Below are positions 44,501 through 55,426 of a stretch of 64,000 bases of DNA, one piece after another. The position numbers and the translations under genes were made by a program. The stretch spans positions 12,896,923-12,960,922 of the forward strand of contig OZ005689.1 in the NCBI GenBank assembly GCA_963930775.1. Direction: 5' to 3'. The notes beneath the pieces are model-generated. The model ran no database searches, was not told the origin of the DNA, and saw nothing but the letters and a program-made list of their open reading frames with translations. The stretch's first letter is position 1, and each line of letters opens with the position of its first letter. This DNA comes from Cliona cf. orientalis (lineage: Eukaryota > Porifera > Demospongiae > Clionaida > Clionaidae).

Positions 44501-47040
44501 CTTTGTCGAAAAAAATCTGCATTGCATTACTAATGGCCTTTTCACCATCAGTACCGAAAGCTTTTAGATTACGAAGAGATGACTTTAGAGACACGAGTGA
44601 AGAGGCAAAAAAGTGGTACGTTTCAAACTTTTTTTGTTTGTGAATCATAACTGGGCCCATCATAACCGCATGGTTACCACTGGAATTGATAAGCATTGGG
44701 TGCCGGTAAGTTGTGACGGTGACATCAAAGTCGCCCAAGTTGAAGGTTGGGTCGATGCATAGAATCGTGCACTGCTCAGTGGTACAAAACCGATCTAAGT
44801 CGTTCAGAGTCCAATCACTGGCCAAAACTGTCATAGGTTCCGGTGCACAGCTGACTATCCTTACGAATGCTTCACTCTTTTTCCCCTGACTCTCCTTACA
44901 CATGAGCATGACTGAGAATAGAGGATCCCGCTTTTTGTTACTATGGCCTACTTCCACATCTCTGCAACGTCGTAAATCCTTTACTTGTTGTCAGTTTCTT
45001 GGAATAGATCCTGCATTAGAAGCTGTCATAATATCTCCAGAAGCTTCACATATTGCAAACTTTGGTGTTAGATTAACTGCAACCTTTCTCAACTTTTGGA
45101 GTGTGCTCGGCATCGTACGCACATAACTAGCACCTTTTTTGGCGTTACCATGTGGGTGGGGAAGGATGGAATGTTCCTCATCGTCAAATACATACTGCAC
45201 TAATGCCAAATGGAGTAATTCTTCACTGTCATCTGTAAAACAAAAGTGCATCAGTAAGTCTTGCAAGCCTGATGATATTGTTTACATACACTGCCAGCTT
45301 CACACCAGTTAAAATTATCGTATGCAATATATTATTATCTGGCAGCTTTAGCATATAAATTAAAACATATGCAGGGCTGTAGGAAGCAAAAATGTAGTGG
45401 TCAGGCTCACAATCTATGATGATAAGAGAATTAGATAAAATAGGTAGTACAAGGAGTTTGGTGGAAGATAAAAGTTAAAATCATGCACTTACAAATAGTC
45501 AAGATTTGATAAGAAAAACCTACTGCGCATGCACACAAGGAAGTTATGATGATCTTTACCTAAAAATCGATCAAAAGTGGCCAGGCCATAGCCTGACCAG
45601 CCTGGCCGGCTCCTACGGCCCTGATATGAAGTATATACTGTGGCCAGATAATGAAAATTCACACAAAATGTAAATTTCGGTATACACTATTGAACAAGGT
45701 GCTGAAGGCTTGAAGTGAGGCATAAAATGGCCGACTTTAAATGTGATACACCTTGCTAAACTAAGTAACTTGTGTACAGATCAAAATTAATAATTGTGGC
45801 GTGCAATTAGCTATAGCCCTTGTATTATTCTCTCGCAGTATTATGCCATAGTGTAACAGTTGTGAAAAGGGCCAACGGGTAGTGTGGCTCACATATTTTA
45901 GCCATTACTACCAAGCACTCATGAAAATCACACATCATAGGTTAGACACCCCATATAAACCAGTGGCCAAACCCTAACAGTAGGCCTGATCTACTTATAC
46001 GCCAAGCCAGAAGAGCAAGCCACCAGACATAGTCTCAGAAGTCATAAACTTATTTTCAATATTTCCTAGGGAAGCATGCATATGCTACCAGGTTGGGCAT
46101 GCAAATGATATACATTGCTTCCAGATTGCAAGAGTCTTTCCAGCAACAGGTACTGTACATGTACATACTATATGCAATTACTACAGATAGCATAAGTAGC
46201 ACACAGTTTATGTTGCAGCTGCAGAGATGCAGACAACAGCATAGTTGTAAGTTAAGAGGGTGTTAAGTATTACTGGTACTTCCCCACACTTAGACTACAG
46301 TTGGCATGTGCATTGCTAACTAATGAGGGTAATTGTTACAAATTACCACTATTGAAGGAGAAGCTTGCAGAAAAGGACTCTCCCTCACTTGCAAGTAATG
46401 TGTCAGCTGTGGCACCATCCCCAGGTAAGTAGGCATTTCAGGGTATTGTTATAATTGAGGGTTAAGGGAATGGTATATACTGCAAAAGCAAACTACCTGA
46501 TAAGAAGGCAACAGTCTTCTTTAAGTCTCCACTAGTTTTGTGAAAGAAATACTTCTTTGTTATATGATAAAGAGTTCCCTCCACAGTCATGGATGGCTTT
46601 TCCTTCCCATATGGGAGACCATAAACCCATCACTCTCCACAGAAACCCATGATTTGTAGACCCCATTGTATCGCCAAGATCCCATATTGTCAACATAAAT
46701 GTCCTTTGGATCCCTCAACTCGGAAAGATTCACTACAAATGTTGCATTACGTTCAGGCTGAGTTGTGCACACCTGCTCATCTTTTAAGTCAGGATCAAGA
46801 AGAATAGTAATAATTTCCTGAGTATGTTGTCGGGAGAACACGGGCAGGTTGCAATTCCCATGGTAAAAATCCTTTTTCAGAACATTAAATTGTTTCACTG
46901 AGGATCTGAAAGAGGCAATACAAAATTAAATGTCAAATTGAAATTTATTTTTCTGCAGATATTAGGGGCAAGCCCAAGTGAGTCCAGGCACAAATCACTC
47001 TAATAATTATGAGAAACTGCTACACATAATAGTTATCTGA

Positions 47041-47190
47041 TAGTAATTGGGGTTCATGAGATGCATGGTCAAATGCACCCTAATTAACTATTTTGTGGGT
47101 AGTTGACCTCTGTTCATTATTGGCCTACTTTATGATGACCCAACCCCTTCCCATAACTGGCAAATTGCCTATAAAAACTTTGGTTGCTAG
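47041..47190 (+). repeat. TTGGTTGCTAGGCAAC repeat, copy 1
   Basis: Contains TGCATGAGATGCATGGTCAA near its start, GGCCTACTTTATGATGACCC in the middle and CTTTGGTTGCTAGGCAAC at its end. Further copies at 50010-50600 (reverse, interrupted), 50985-51165 and 52368-52570. Confidence 0.8.
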
Positions 47191-48292
47191 GCAACTACAA
47201 ACAACTATGTATATGTACAACTACAAACAACTATGTATGTATGTATGTGAGCTTGTATGTAACCACATGTTCATCGTGCAGTTGCACATGTAATATCATG
47301 CATGCACAAATTTGGTCGAGTTCACCAATGGCAATTCAAGCAAATTATTCAGGGCATCATCATCATGGGCTCAACCAGCAAACACATTACCGTAAATAAG
47401 CTCATGCACTTATCACAAACGGTGGTAAGGAAATGTGCTCCCATTAGACGATGTGCACTTAATAAATTTTGGCCTCACCCAATTTCAGCATATGTTCAAG
47501 TACTCAATCATAAAGCTAGAACACAGTGATGTGCTTAAGGTTACGGTATACAGTATCTCCATACAAGGTAATGGATGGCAAGTGCTTAAAATTTTCACGT
47601 CCGTTTTCGCATAGTTAAAAACATAGGATACCGTATATGCGGTCTATTCTAATTCTGCAATAATAGAGGCAAGGCCACACGTTTCAATTTGCGTTTAGTA
47701 TGTTCGAGGCCAGAGCTATGGCCGACTTTGTGTGCAGTGGTTCAGTCCAAGGAGCCACTCGCGCCAGCGCTTTGTGGAGTCTATCAAAAGAGGAACGGTT
47801 TTGAAGCAAAAACGCTACCTGTGGCCCTCGAGAGTGATGAAAGCTTATTGCTGAAAGTGGAGCCTATAGCTAGGCTGTCAATGTCTAAATAAAAACTGAC
47901 GTGAAAACTTGTGAAACGGTGGTGAAACTGCTCGCGCGGACCAAGACCAGAAGATATCGTTTGAGTAAGCTTTTTCTAGGCCAGGAGTAGCAGAAAGAAG
48001 TAAGGAGAAGGCTGAACAGACTAGGAGTTTATAGCTATCTTTATTTATGATACACAGAGTGTTTTATTGATCTAATTAATTATTCATGAAACTGTTGACT
48101 GTAACCTTAATAAGTATGTGCATTTACAGGAGCGTAGGAAGATGGATTGGTAAAAGGGGGTTCTACAGATCTATAAGCAAGGGCAGTATAAAATTGAGTC
48201 TAGCTATGTAACTCAGAAAACATAGGGGGCACCAGCCCCGGAGCCCCCATGGTTCCTGCGCCTATGGTTTAGTTACAGTATTATCAGGAGTA
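47191..48292. other. Intron-like sequence of the MULE gene
   Basis: A CAACTATGTATGTATGTATG microsatellite near 47230. A plus-strand open frame at 47689-47892 (67 aa with FEAKTLPVALESDESLLLKV) has protein-like character, but no start context or neighbours support it. Confidence 0.35.
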
Positions 48293-48620
48293 CATTACTA
48301 GGAGTGTGCAATCCACATAGTAGTAGTACAATCATCTCTTTCCAGATTTAGCATCACAGAATATCATTAATATGCAACCACTAAAACCATGAAGCCATGA
48401 AGGTTGTGTCTGCAGACTCTGTACTATCCTATCAGTGTTTTGATGTAACTAACTGCAGCTGCAGCCATACAGAATGTAACTAGGTGGTTGCAACTTAAGT
48501 ACCTTCTAATGATATTCAGGCCCATGTACAAGGGTGGTTGTGATGTCACATCGGGAAAGAGATGTTTGTACTACTTAGTCTATTGTATGTGTTGCACACT
48601 CCTTGTAATGTACTCATGGT
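48293..48620. mobile_element. TCAGGAG-family foldback MITE, copy 2
   Basis: Same family as 13944-14263, inserted in the largest MULE intron in opposite orientation. Arms TCAGGAGTACATTACTAGGA and complement; the right terminus is slightly mutated (TACTCATGG). Confidence 0.8.
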
Positions 48621-49518
48621 ATCATAGAATACACATCTACACTGTGGCTATTTAGAGTGCATGTCATACATACCAGAAAGTGAATTTGACATTGCACCCT
48701 TTGTACTACACAAATCTTGTTTGATGAGAGGGATTGCACCCGGCAAAAAATATGAATTGATTAGATATACTGTGATGCTTGCCCCACTATACTCCCTACT
48801 GGCAGCCATCTCTATAATCTCCAAGTCAGTCCCACAGTACACGCCAATCAAGTCAAAATGCACTCACTTAAATGGTGAATTTGTCAATCTCTTGATGTTA
48901 CTGAGATCCAGATCATCTGTACCACCATCATCACTGCTATCTTCAGATTCAGGATTCCTGCGTTGGAATACATATTTCATAACTATACTCTTAAAAGCGG
49001 AGCTAGAGACCAAACCAGTCGCATGGAGGACCACACCATCCCAAAATCTCCTCTGAAGCCCATTAAAATTATGCGAATAGGCTCCATCCACTTAACTACC
49101 AAACCAAGCAAAAGCAATAGAGATTGTTTTCAAACGTCATTTACATCGTCAATCACTTAAACTTACATTGTAGTCTCTTCATGTTCACTCATATCACTGC
49201 TACCCTGAGACTCATCGCTCGAAATGACAATGGGAAACTACAACAGGACGGGAAAGATAGTGCAAATGGAATAGAAATACGCACGCAGTAGCGACTAAAG
49301 TGACTATCGCAAAGGATACTGCAAGCACACTTACCTCTCTCTCTCCTTCCATCTTGCAGCACGAGGCAACCGATCGGTCTGCATATGTGCATGCGCAGAT
49401 TGGTATTGCCGATAATTTCCGCTTTCCGCTTTCCTCTTCAGCTTTCCGTTCCAGCTTTCCGCTTCAGCTTTCCGTTCCAGCTTTCCAATTCCTCTGTTTC
49501 CACTTGCCCGTTTCTAAT

Positions 49519-50009
49519 GCAATGCAGACAGCAGCTAGCTGTTATTATAAACCACAGTCTGATTTGAATTTTGCTAGGTACACCATCTTGTATGGTAGTT
49601 ACATGCCCTCTCCCCCTTGGTGGTCTATAAGCCCTTGGTCTAACTAATATTTAGACACTATTTAGTTGCATGGTTTCTACATGATTTACTGTTCTTTGCA
49701 GGTCAGTTGTCTAGAAAAGTTAGGGAATGTCACCTGTCTCATTCACTATATAAAGTGAAAGCCTTTATGACAATGTAGTATAACTGAATTAAGCATTTGA
49801 GAGCCACTGCCTATTTACCCTTTCCACTGGACTACTGACTTGCAAAGCACAGTAGGAGACAGAGAGGTGTATGTAGAATTCTACTGAGCCATGACATAGA
49901 AACCAAGTATATAGCTATAGTGTTTAACTATTTTAGATCCTATCAACAATGCCCAAAGCTTTGTATATAAACAAATGCCTAGGTTTTTTTGAGGGAAGTA
50001 GGACATACA
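49519..50009. other. Gap, nothing recognised
   Basis: AT-rich, with no gene or array seen. Confidence 0.4.
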
Positions 50010-50600
50010 TGTAATTGTTGGTGGTTGCTTAGCAACCAAAGTTTTTATAGGCAATTTGCTGGCTATGGGAAGGGGTTGGGCAAGGGTGTAGCCAGAAGTT
50101 TTTTTCTACTGAGGCAGGTAATAAAGATTGCACGCGAAGCGCGCGCGAATTTTTAGCCACGCCAACTTAGTGGACAAACCACGCCCATTTCAGGTGTCTA
50201 CCGCGATCGTAACAACGTAGAAAGTCTTCTCTAGTCTAGAACGGTGCGCAAAGCCATTTTGTCGACGTTACTTACATCATCTCAGAGAGAGACATCCGTC
50301 TTGCTCTCTTAGACATGAAGCTATATAGTTAAATTTCAAGTGCTTAGTCACTTGTCATGGCATGCACGCGGCTCGGTGAGTGTTGTTGTGTATTTAAGTA
50401 TATAGCTGGCTGAATTGATGACCGAGGCAGCTGCCTCGGTTGCCTCAATGGTAGCTATGCCCTTGGTTGGATCATCATAAAGTAGGCCAATGATGAACAG
50501 AGGTCAACTACCAATAAAATAGTTATCTGCCAGTAATTGGGTACATTCACCATGCATCTCATACACCCTAATTACTGGCAGATAATTATTATTTGCAAAG
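50010..50600 (-). repeat. TTGGTTGCTAGGCAAC repeat, copy 2, interrupted
   Basis: Reverse-orientation copy: TTAGCAACCAAAG at the left end, and GTAGGCCAATGATGAACAGA plus a CAGTAATTGGG / CCTAATTACTG hairpin at the right. A hAT-like insertion at 50081-50465 splits it. Confidence 0.8.
50081..50465. mobile_element. hAT-like MITE with empty-site evidence
   Basis: Inverted ends CAAGGGTGTAGC and GCTATGCCCTTG. Other copies of the surrounding repeat read GGGGTTGGGTCATCAT in continuous form. Here GTTGGG and GTTGGA flank the insert, so a short target duplication is present. Confidence 0.75.
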
Positions 50601-50984
50601 GTAATTTTTTCACTGTTGGTGTAATGTATATGCAGCTCTACCTTACCCATACAAGGGTGTAACTACTCCTTATAATTATTATGGGAATACTTACCACTGT
50701 AGTAACCAGTAATTAACTGGTAGTGACATATTGGTTTGTAAGTAAGATTCTTTGGGTAAGAGCAGTCAGCTATCAAAATTTCTGTGGTGGGTATGATATT
50801 TGTAGGTAGTGAAAAGAGACTTTTGGAAGGTAATAAAGTATACTACTGGTGAAGTTGTTAGTGGTATATACATTATGCTGCTCGTTGAGGATACCTTAAT
50901 ACATAGTAACTGTATGTGGGATTATTGGATGATTGGTTTAACGTTGGTGGTTTATAGTTTGAAATTTTTGTCTCATACACATAA

Positions 50985-51165
50985 CAGTTATCAGACAGCC
51001 TTTGGGGTGCATGAGATGCATGGTCAAATGCACCCCAATTACTGTCAGACAAGTTTTTTGTTGGTAATTGAAATCTATTCATCATTGGCCTACTTTATGA
51101 TGACCGAACCCTTCCCATAGCCGGCAAATTGCCTATGAAAACTTTGGTTGCTAGGCAACGACCAA
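50985..51165 (+). repeat. TTGGTTGCTAGGCAAC repeat, copy 3
   Basis: Includes a long internal hairpin with TGGGGTGCATGAGATGCATG on one side and AATGCACCCCAATTAC on the other. Confidence 0.8.
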
Positions 51166-51196
51166 CCAAGAATCTTGTTATACTTAGTGTGGTTTT

Positions 51197-51526
51197 TCAA
51201 TGTACATGTATCTGTGTGTATTCTGTCATTGTTGGCGATTTGTCCAGTATGTTATTATTTTTCTGACTGTCTCTCTGTTTCTCTCTATCCTGCCCCCTCC
51301 CCCTTTTTGGGCTTGCCTCCATAGGCTGCATACACCTTGAAATGTTTATCAGCAGTTGTTCGGTTATTGTGGAGGGATCGTGGGAGAAGAGCCATCTATT
51401 TGTCACTACAAAATTCTTTGTGTATTGACTTATCAGTTTAAGATCATGGCTGACATAGGAGGAGCTATTCTGCAAGGATCCCACTGCTTTATGTATGATC
51501 TTGTCAATCTCCTTATGTTTGATCAC
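51197..51526 (-). CDS. Possible exon, unknown 109-aa frame
   Basis: An open minus-strand frame with mixed, protein-like composition (IDKIIHKAVGSLQNSSSYVS; a basic RGRGQDREKQRDS stretch). The start codon context is unremarkable and I recognise no domain. It lies among repeats. It may be an isolated exon or chance. Confidence 0.2.
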   Translation of the reverse strand: MIKHKEIDKIIHKAVGSLQNSSSYVSHDLKLISQYTKNFVVTNRWLFSHDPSTITEQLLINISRCMQPMEASPKRGRGQDREKQRDSQKNNNILDKSPTMTEYTQIHVH

Positions 51527-52098
51527 TAACAGGTTTGATCATGCAGGTAATCTCAGACATAAGGAGATGCTTGAGTGCATGTGAGAAAATCACCCCTATA
51601 ATATTATAGTAGTATACTGGGTGTAGTATAACAGCCACAGTAATGCCCAATAATCAAAATGTGGGTGTATTGTAATTGTATTAGGTTTTTTTTTATATTT
51701 TTAGAGCTGCTTGAATGAACCTTACGTAATTATGCAAAGTGATCAAATAAACCACTATGAAGTAAAGAGTTTTGCGATGATCTGACAAAATTAATGTCAT
51801 ACCATGTCCCAGTTTGATCAACCATTGGTCAGACATTATATTATTATGCGTAGTGCAGCAGTATTCATTCCAGATATAAGTGTCTCTGCAAGGGAAGGCT
51901 ACAGCAAAGGACATTTATGTATTTGCACACACACAAGCACAGCAGCAGCAGTTACCACAATTAATTTTGACAAACCACAGCACAGAGCAGTGAAAGTTGT
52001 AAGCTAAGTGGCTGCTAAATAAACTACTAATAGTGCCAGTGGTATTAGAATACATGCAACATTGCAAACTACATTGTCAAGTAAGGCGGATGCTATCG
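51527..52098. other. Gap, nothing recognised
   Basis: No array or inverted pair seen. Confidence 0.35.
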
Positions 52099-52107
52099 CG
52101 ACCAGGG

Positions 52108-52208
52108 TAGTCTCGAAACCAGACTACTCCCACCACAGCGTTTACTTCTTTCAGGATTACTGCTCCCACCGTAGCGTTTAGTTGTTTCAGGGTCTGGTTT
52201 CGAGACTA
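52108..52208. mobile_element. 101-bp TAG-family element with perfect 9-bp duplication
   Basis: Ends TAGTCTCGAAACCAGAC and complement. CGACCAGGG lies directly outside both (52099-52107 and 52209-52217). The interior holds two copies of a CTCCCACCRYAGCGTTTA block. Confidence 0.9.
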
Positions 52209-52367
52209 CGACCAGGGCTGGTCAGGGCAGCCATGGAGTCATATTGGTAGCATTTTAGCCCACACTACTATTCATCTTAACTGTTACATTCAATAGCTAG
52301 CCGCTGAAGTTAGTACTGACCTCAAGTCAGGGCTTAATTAAAAGAATATACTATAATAAATAAGTTT

Positions 52368-52570
52368 AATAGTTATCTGGCCAGATTGCATGAGATGCTT
52401 TGTCGAATGCGCCTCAATTACTGTCAGATAATTGTTTTATTGGTAGTTGACATCTGTGCATGCGTCCATAGATTATATAATCTATGATTGGTCTACTTTA
52501 AGATGACCCAACCCCTTCCCATGCATAGCAGCAAATTGGCTATAAAAACTTTGGTTGCTAGGTAACTGCG
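52368..52570 (+). repeat. TTGGTTGCTAGGCAAC repeat, copy 4
   Basis: Matches the other copies from TAGTTATCTGGCCAG to CTTTGGTTGCTAGGTAAC, with a small ATAGATTATATAATCTAT palindrome added in the middle. Confidence 0.75.
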
Positions 52571-53846
52571 GTGACAAAGAGCCACGAAAGTGCTACACGG
52601 GTAAGGAATTGAATTTGCCATGGAGAGGGTTGCAGGCTATGGGGCAGATACTTCATGGACGTCGAGGGATTCTTATTAATATAGCCTCATAAACCAGCGT
52701 TTGAGCTGAGTTTTTAAGGGAAGCTAGACATGGCTATGCTTAAAGGTGTCAATGAAGAGGTTGAGCATGGGTGTTAGACGCCATCTCTGTGATTGAGGTG
52801 CCGACACAGATGTGGCTTGGACTATGACGACCTTTACTATATAAACAATTATGTACGGTATTTCATTCGGCCCTTCTATATATACATGATTATTCGGCAC
52901 CCTTTACCGAATGATTAAATATTGTCTCTAATTTTTTGGCGAAGGTCGTCATGCGTATATGCTATAAACGGGAATCGAATGCGCACTCGTTGAATATTAA
53001 CCTCTAAAAATTCGGTGAAGGTAAAGCAATATTGTTATTTTCATGCCGAATTTTTAGAAGAAATACAGTAGCTACTGGGCATGTGTCAAGTTTCATATTA
53101 TCACAAAGCCAATAATACTTATAATAGTATTATTATTATTATTCATTTGTATTATTGGTATACTAAATAATATAATATATAATTGTCATACAAATTCGAT
53201 TCCTTCATAATTGCAGTATATGCCTGCATGGAAAATAATAATGCCATAATCATGATGAGTATATTAATACCTCTTTCACTGATAATATTATTTTCATTTC
53301 ACATGATAATAATAGACTTGCTATGTGATACAGACACATACAGTAAGATTGACTTACACATAAAAAAAAATTATCCAGAAAATACCTTAATAAAAGTTCC
53401 ATGTTACAAGGCTGCAGTCAACGTTGTAACGCCTTCTGGGTTGATGTAACGTCTAGAGCAGCAATATTATTATTATTATAATTATTATTAATATTAGTTT
53501 ATGTTTCATCATAATAGGTAATAGGTGTAGTGATACCTTAATGATTATTATTAATTTTATTATTCAAAAATTTAAGAGGTAGCAAGTGATGATATAATAA
53601 TAATATGCATGGAAGCATACTTTATCGTGCTTCATATGTACATGTCACAGCCGATCTGTACTATGCTCTTGAATTCATCTCAGTGATTATAGCATAGATA
53701 ATAGACTTGTCACTATCGAGGGTGAGAATCAGTCTCCAACTATAACATCGAGCACGCACAATATTGACGACCCTTTACCACCTCCATGAGTTGCCACTAT
53801 CCAGCTACACATACTTGTCCTCGCATAAGTAATAATCACTTATATA
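52571..53846. other. Gap with a diverged CCGTACCC-element fragment
   Basis: CTCATAAACCAGCGTTTGAG near 52686 matches the right part of the 19134-20255 element. An AAAAATTCGG / CCGAATTTTT pair lies near 53008-53058. TTATTATTATTATT microsatellites lie near 53130 and 53468. No gene seen; the 88-aa frame at 53183 is AT-rich chance sequence. Confidence 0.4.
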
Positions 53847-54224
53847 ACAAGTATAAAAACAATAAAATTGAAGGATGAAGTAGGGATGGCAGGATCAAAA
53901 AGTACACAAACAAGATTTGTAAGGCATAAACATCTGCTATACATCCCTTCGCTTGCTTTTCTCGATTATTATGCACCTAGCTATTAATGTTGATGTATTT
54001 GTCAAGTGTGGGATGTGGGAGATATTCAGGGTTGTTCTCTGATCGTCATAATGGTTCAGGATAGTCAGTTTTGATTCAGTTGCCTTTAATTTCTGCACCC
54101 CTCAAAAAGCAAGCGTAGGGATGTATAGCAGATGTTTATGCCTAAGTTACAAATCTTGTTTGTGTACATTTTGATCCTGCCATCCCTACTTCATCCTTCA
54201 ATTTTATTGTTTTTTATACTTGTT
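53847..54224. mobile_element. 378-bp foldback with about 115-bp near-identical arms
   Basis: The left arm 53847-53960 (starting AACAAGTATAAAAACAATAA) is matched in reverse complement by 54104-54224, with very few differences. The loop is about 143 bp. Such near-identical arms imply a recent origin, and any transcript would form a long hairpin RNA. No clear target duplication was found. Confidence 0.85.
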
Positions 54225-54299
54225 TCTGTTCTTTTTTATTGCTCTTAGCATAATTTATCAATGCCATCTTCAGTGCTCATTCAACTCTCAGTGTAATCA

Positions 54300-54850
54300 T
54301 AGTTAAGTAGCTAGTAGATGGGAGGTACCGAAGTATGCGCGTGCGCGAAAAGTCTTAGCCACGCCCTTCAAGGTGGCTGACAAAGAAGGCTGCCCAGGTA
54401 GCGGTGTGTCTCTTCAAGTTGTGAACTGGCTTGTTTAGTATGCTGACTGCTGAAACCGGGAGCCTCTTGATACCTAGTTCACTGTATACTGAGCACTCAG
54501 CTCGCACTGGCCTAGTAAACTAAGCTATAGCTAGCTCGCGCGGGAGAGCCTGGCTCCTAGCTCGAAGCTAGAACTGAGCGCCGAGCGATCGATCTCGAGC
54601 CAGTCCAGTTACCGCGTTCCGGTATCGCATGCGCAGTTGATGCCATGCTGCATCGCGCGCGCCACGCCCCTGACCGTAGTCACATGATTTCACCATGGCA
54701 ACATATTCCGAGCATGCGCATTGTATGACAAAATGGCGTATCAGACACACCCACTAGTTAATGCGCCGCCACCATTTCGTATAGCTGTCGAGATAACGCC
54801 AAACAAACGTGCCATTGACCTGCGTGCTACAAAATAGAGTGGATTTATAC
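54300..54850 (+). promoter_or_regulatory. GC-rich promoter-like island
   Basis: Raised GC and CpG, two GCATGCGCA palindromes (54627-54636 and 54712-54720) and CCACGCCC boxes near 54359 and 54660. It ends at a small ORF with a good Kozak context. The only place in the window that resembles a host CpG-rich promoter away from a transposon end. Confidence 0.4.
54733..54837 (+). CDS. Small ORF, 34 aa, unknown
   Basis: ATG in the context ACAAAATGGCG opens a 34-codon frame (begins MAYQTHPLVNAPPPFRIAVE) that ends at TAG. Codon choice is more GC-rich than the surroundings, and the start follows the GC-rich island by a few tens of bases. It could be a micro-ORF, an upstream ORF or the first exon of a longer gene, although I see no good donor before the stop. 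No family recognised. Confidence 0.3.
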   Translation: MAYQTHPLVNAPPPFRIAVEITPNKRAIDLRATK

Positions 54851-54896
54851 GAGAACTAAGGCGAGCGGTCTAGACAGTCTTGAGTTAGCCCTGATA

Positions 54897-54945
54897 ATGA
54901 AAAAGAAAGAAAGAAAAAAAGAAAGAAAGAATGAGAAAATTATGG
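54897..54945 (+). repeat. GAAA-rich purine tract
   Basis: AAGAAAGAAAGAAAAAAAG simple repeat. Confidence 0.85.
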
Positions 54946-55205
54946 GCTATTTTTCAAATATCTGGTTCTGGCATATACAATTGTTTTGATGAATAATCTT
55001 GGTCTTGCTAGATGCACAATTTGCTGGAGATTCTGATTTTCACACTTAGAAATTTCACAAAAATACTGATTTTGAGATATTTGGGTATTTGTAATGTATT
55101 ACATATATGGCATATCCGGGCCATCCCTACTTATAGAGTCTACCGACTCTATGATTATGTCGTGTATATATTATGCATACTATTCATATTAGATGTATCT
55201 ATATA

Positions 55206-55422
55206 CCGTATAGCCGGAAATATTGGCGGGCATTAAATTTGGCGGTTGAGCTCCAAATCGCTATTAGAAGAATATTGGCGGATTTAAATTCGGCGGTTTG
55301 GTACGGGATCGCCGTACGTATATATGCGAGTAGGAAATTTTGGCGGATTTTAATTTGGCGGTTGTAATATAGACCGCCAAACTGCCAAATTTAATTCCCC
55401 GCCAAATTTTCCGGCTATACGG
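55206..55422. mobile_element. 217-bp CCGTATAGCCGG MITE with TA duplication
   Basis: Ends CCGTATAGCCGGAAA and TTTCCGGCTATACGG (one differing base inward) are flanked by TA (55204-55205 and 55423-55424). Many TTGGCGG/CCGCCAA words occur in both arms. Confidence 0.85.
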
Positions 55423-55426
55423 TATC

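Larger units (their letters stand above)
42699..49199 (-). pseudogene. SWIM-type MULE transposase, broken by stops and frameshifts
   Basis: Likely exons (minus strand): about 49199-49150 (acidic, ends before GTAAGT); 48977-48888 (ESEDSSDDGG, acidic); 46909-46497 (YVDNMGSWRYNG, then HITKKYFFHKT); and 45232-42699. The last exon encodes the MULE catalytic core: CIDPTFNLGDFDVTVTTYRH (first D), GPVMIHKQKKFETYHFF, and FGTDGEKAI (second D). Then follow YTNNVESQNNVIK, a SWIM-like zinc finger ending CKVCTHTVAVA, and a Cys-rich C-terminal domain (SRCSGCGQRN, VYYHAF). Damage: frameshift near 46610; TGA at 44991; indel with TAA at 44484; frameshift near 44235; TAA at 43535; TGA at 43160. The order and motifs fit MULE transposases with SWIM domains known from sponges and cnidarians. 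It cannot make a functional protein as it stands. Confidence 0.85.
41885..49509 (-). mobile_element. Complete 7.6-kb MULE transposon with 9-bp target duplication
   Basis: Both ends read GGGCAAGTGGAAAC inward, and the terminal inverted repeats extend about 120 bp through GGAAAGCTGGAACGGAAAGC repeats to a GCGCATGCGCA palindrome (41992-42003 and 49387-49398). GTTTCTAAT lies immediately outside both ends (41876-41884 and 49510-49518), a perfect 9-bp duplication as expected for Mutator-like elements. The element contains a minus-strand MULE transposase gene in several exons. It also holds one foldback MITE and one copy of the TTGGTTGCTAGGCAAC repeat. The transposase is decayed but the ends are well preserved. 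Confidence 0.95.

Noticed and set aside
47689..47892. 67-aa plus-strand ORF as a gene
   Set aside because: Composition is protein-like, but it lies in the MULE intron on the opposite strand with no splice or promoter support.
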